From Anabaena catenula FACHB-362 (GTDB lineage Bacteria > Cyanobacteriota > Cyanobacteriia > Cyanobacteriales > Nostocaceae), in the NCBI RefSeq assembly GCF_014698735.1, contig NZ_JACJTQ010000026.1, forward strand, positions 20,082 through 84,081: a stretch of 64,000 nucleotides of DNA. The letters run 5' to 3'. The notes under the pieces were generated by a model. The model was not told the DNA's origin and ran no database searches. It saw only the letters and a program-made list of their open reading frames with translations. Shown here piece after piece: positions 63,962-64,000 of the stretch (the first letter of the stretch is position 1; every line of letters begins with the position of its first letter). The position numbers and the translations under genes were made by a program.

Positions 63962-64000
63962 ATGGGCAGTATATTTGAATATATTCAGAGCAATCCTCAC
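63962..64000 (+). CDS. Probable transposase, first 13 codons (cut by window edge)
   Basis: The frame reads MGSIFEYIQSNPH up to the window end. This opening matches the N terminus of a common cyanobacterial IS5-type transposase (M.SI.DYI..NP.E...LLG). TAGACATCTCCGAAAAAG at about 63893 may be the left terminal inverted repeat of the element. The call rests on 13 residues and the putative end, so it is tentative. Confidence 0.45.
   Translation, partial: MGSIFEYIQSNPH

Overview
The window looks like chromosomal DNA of a filamentous, probably heterocyst-forming cyanobacterium (Nostocales: Nostoc/Anabaena-like). The evidence is low GC, many GCGATCGC (HIP1) octamers, heptanucleotide tandem repeats (STRR type), nested small dispersed repeats between genes, and cyanobacterial families (AcsF, COP23, KGK, DUF1822, DUF29, Uma2). 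No rRNA, tRNA, CRISPR array or complete insertion sequence was found. The species cannot be named from the sequence.

Layout. 1-4.6 kb: start of a glycosyltransferase (-), a histidine kinase/OmpR regulator pair (+), and a HAMP sensor that ends just before its kinase domain. 5.2-10.5 kb: a probable low-oxygen tetrapyrrole cluster with AcsF/ChlA and a thioredoxin-like lipoprotein on (-), heme oxygenase and HemN on (+). 10.9-19.5 kb: GlsB-type membrane protein, Mn catalase, glutathione-dependent formaldehyde dehydrogenase, an AvtA-like aminotransferase, RimM, Uma2 protein, dienelactone hydrolase, Ser/Thr kinase with TPRs, orphan HTH protein. 19.7-27.6 kb: central carbon genes (phosphoketolase, gap1, pyruvate kinase, transaldolase) with a DUF29 protein and a small secreted Cys protein.

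27.7-35.6 kb, all (-): a Gly/Cys-tailed membrane protein, a DUF2207-TPR membrane protein, a sigma-70-like factor, a DUF1822 protein, and a fusion of a CHAT caspase-like protease, one membrane helix and a periplasmic ligand-binding domain. This is the best candidate for an undescribed system: the protein layout suggests ligand sensing outside the membrane coupled to a protease and a private sigma factor inside. 35.7-46 kb: CbpA-type DnaJ, P-loop kinase, GlgC, a GH13 amylase, HNH nuclease, two KGK paralogues, U32 peptidase, and small secreted or unknown proteins.

46-64 kb: a fragment of a BsuBI/PstI-type restriction enzyme; an overlapping enolase-superfamily epimerase/DUF1611 pair resembling the DgcA/DgcN D-glutamate pathway; a COP23 protein; a type I secretion locus (RTX/FG-GAP protein, parvulin-like protein, ABC exporter with cNMP-binding and inactive C39-like domains, HlyD); two peroxiredoxins; a glycogen-debranching-type enzyme carrying an in-frame repeat insertion; a polysaccharide pyruvyl transferase; another DUF29 protein; a repeat array; and the first codons of a probable transposase at the right edge.
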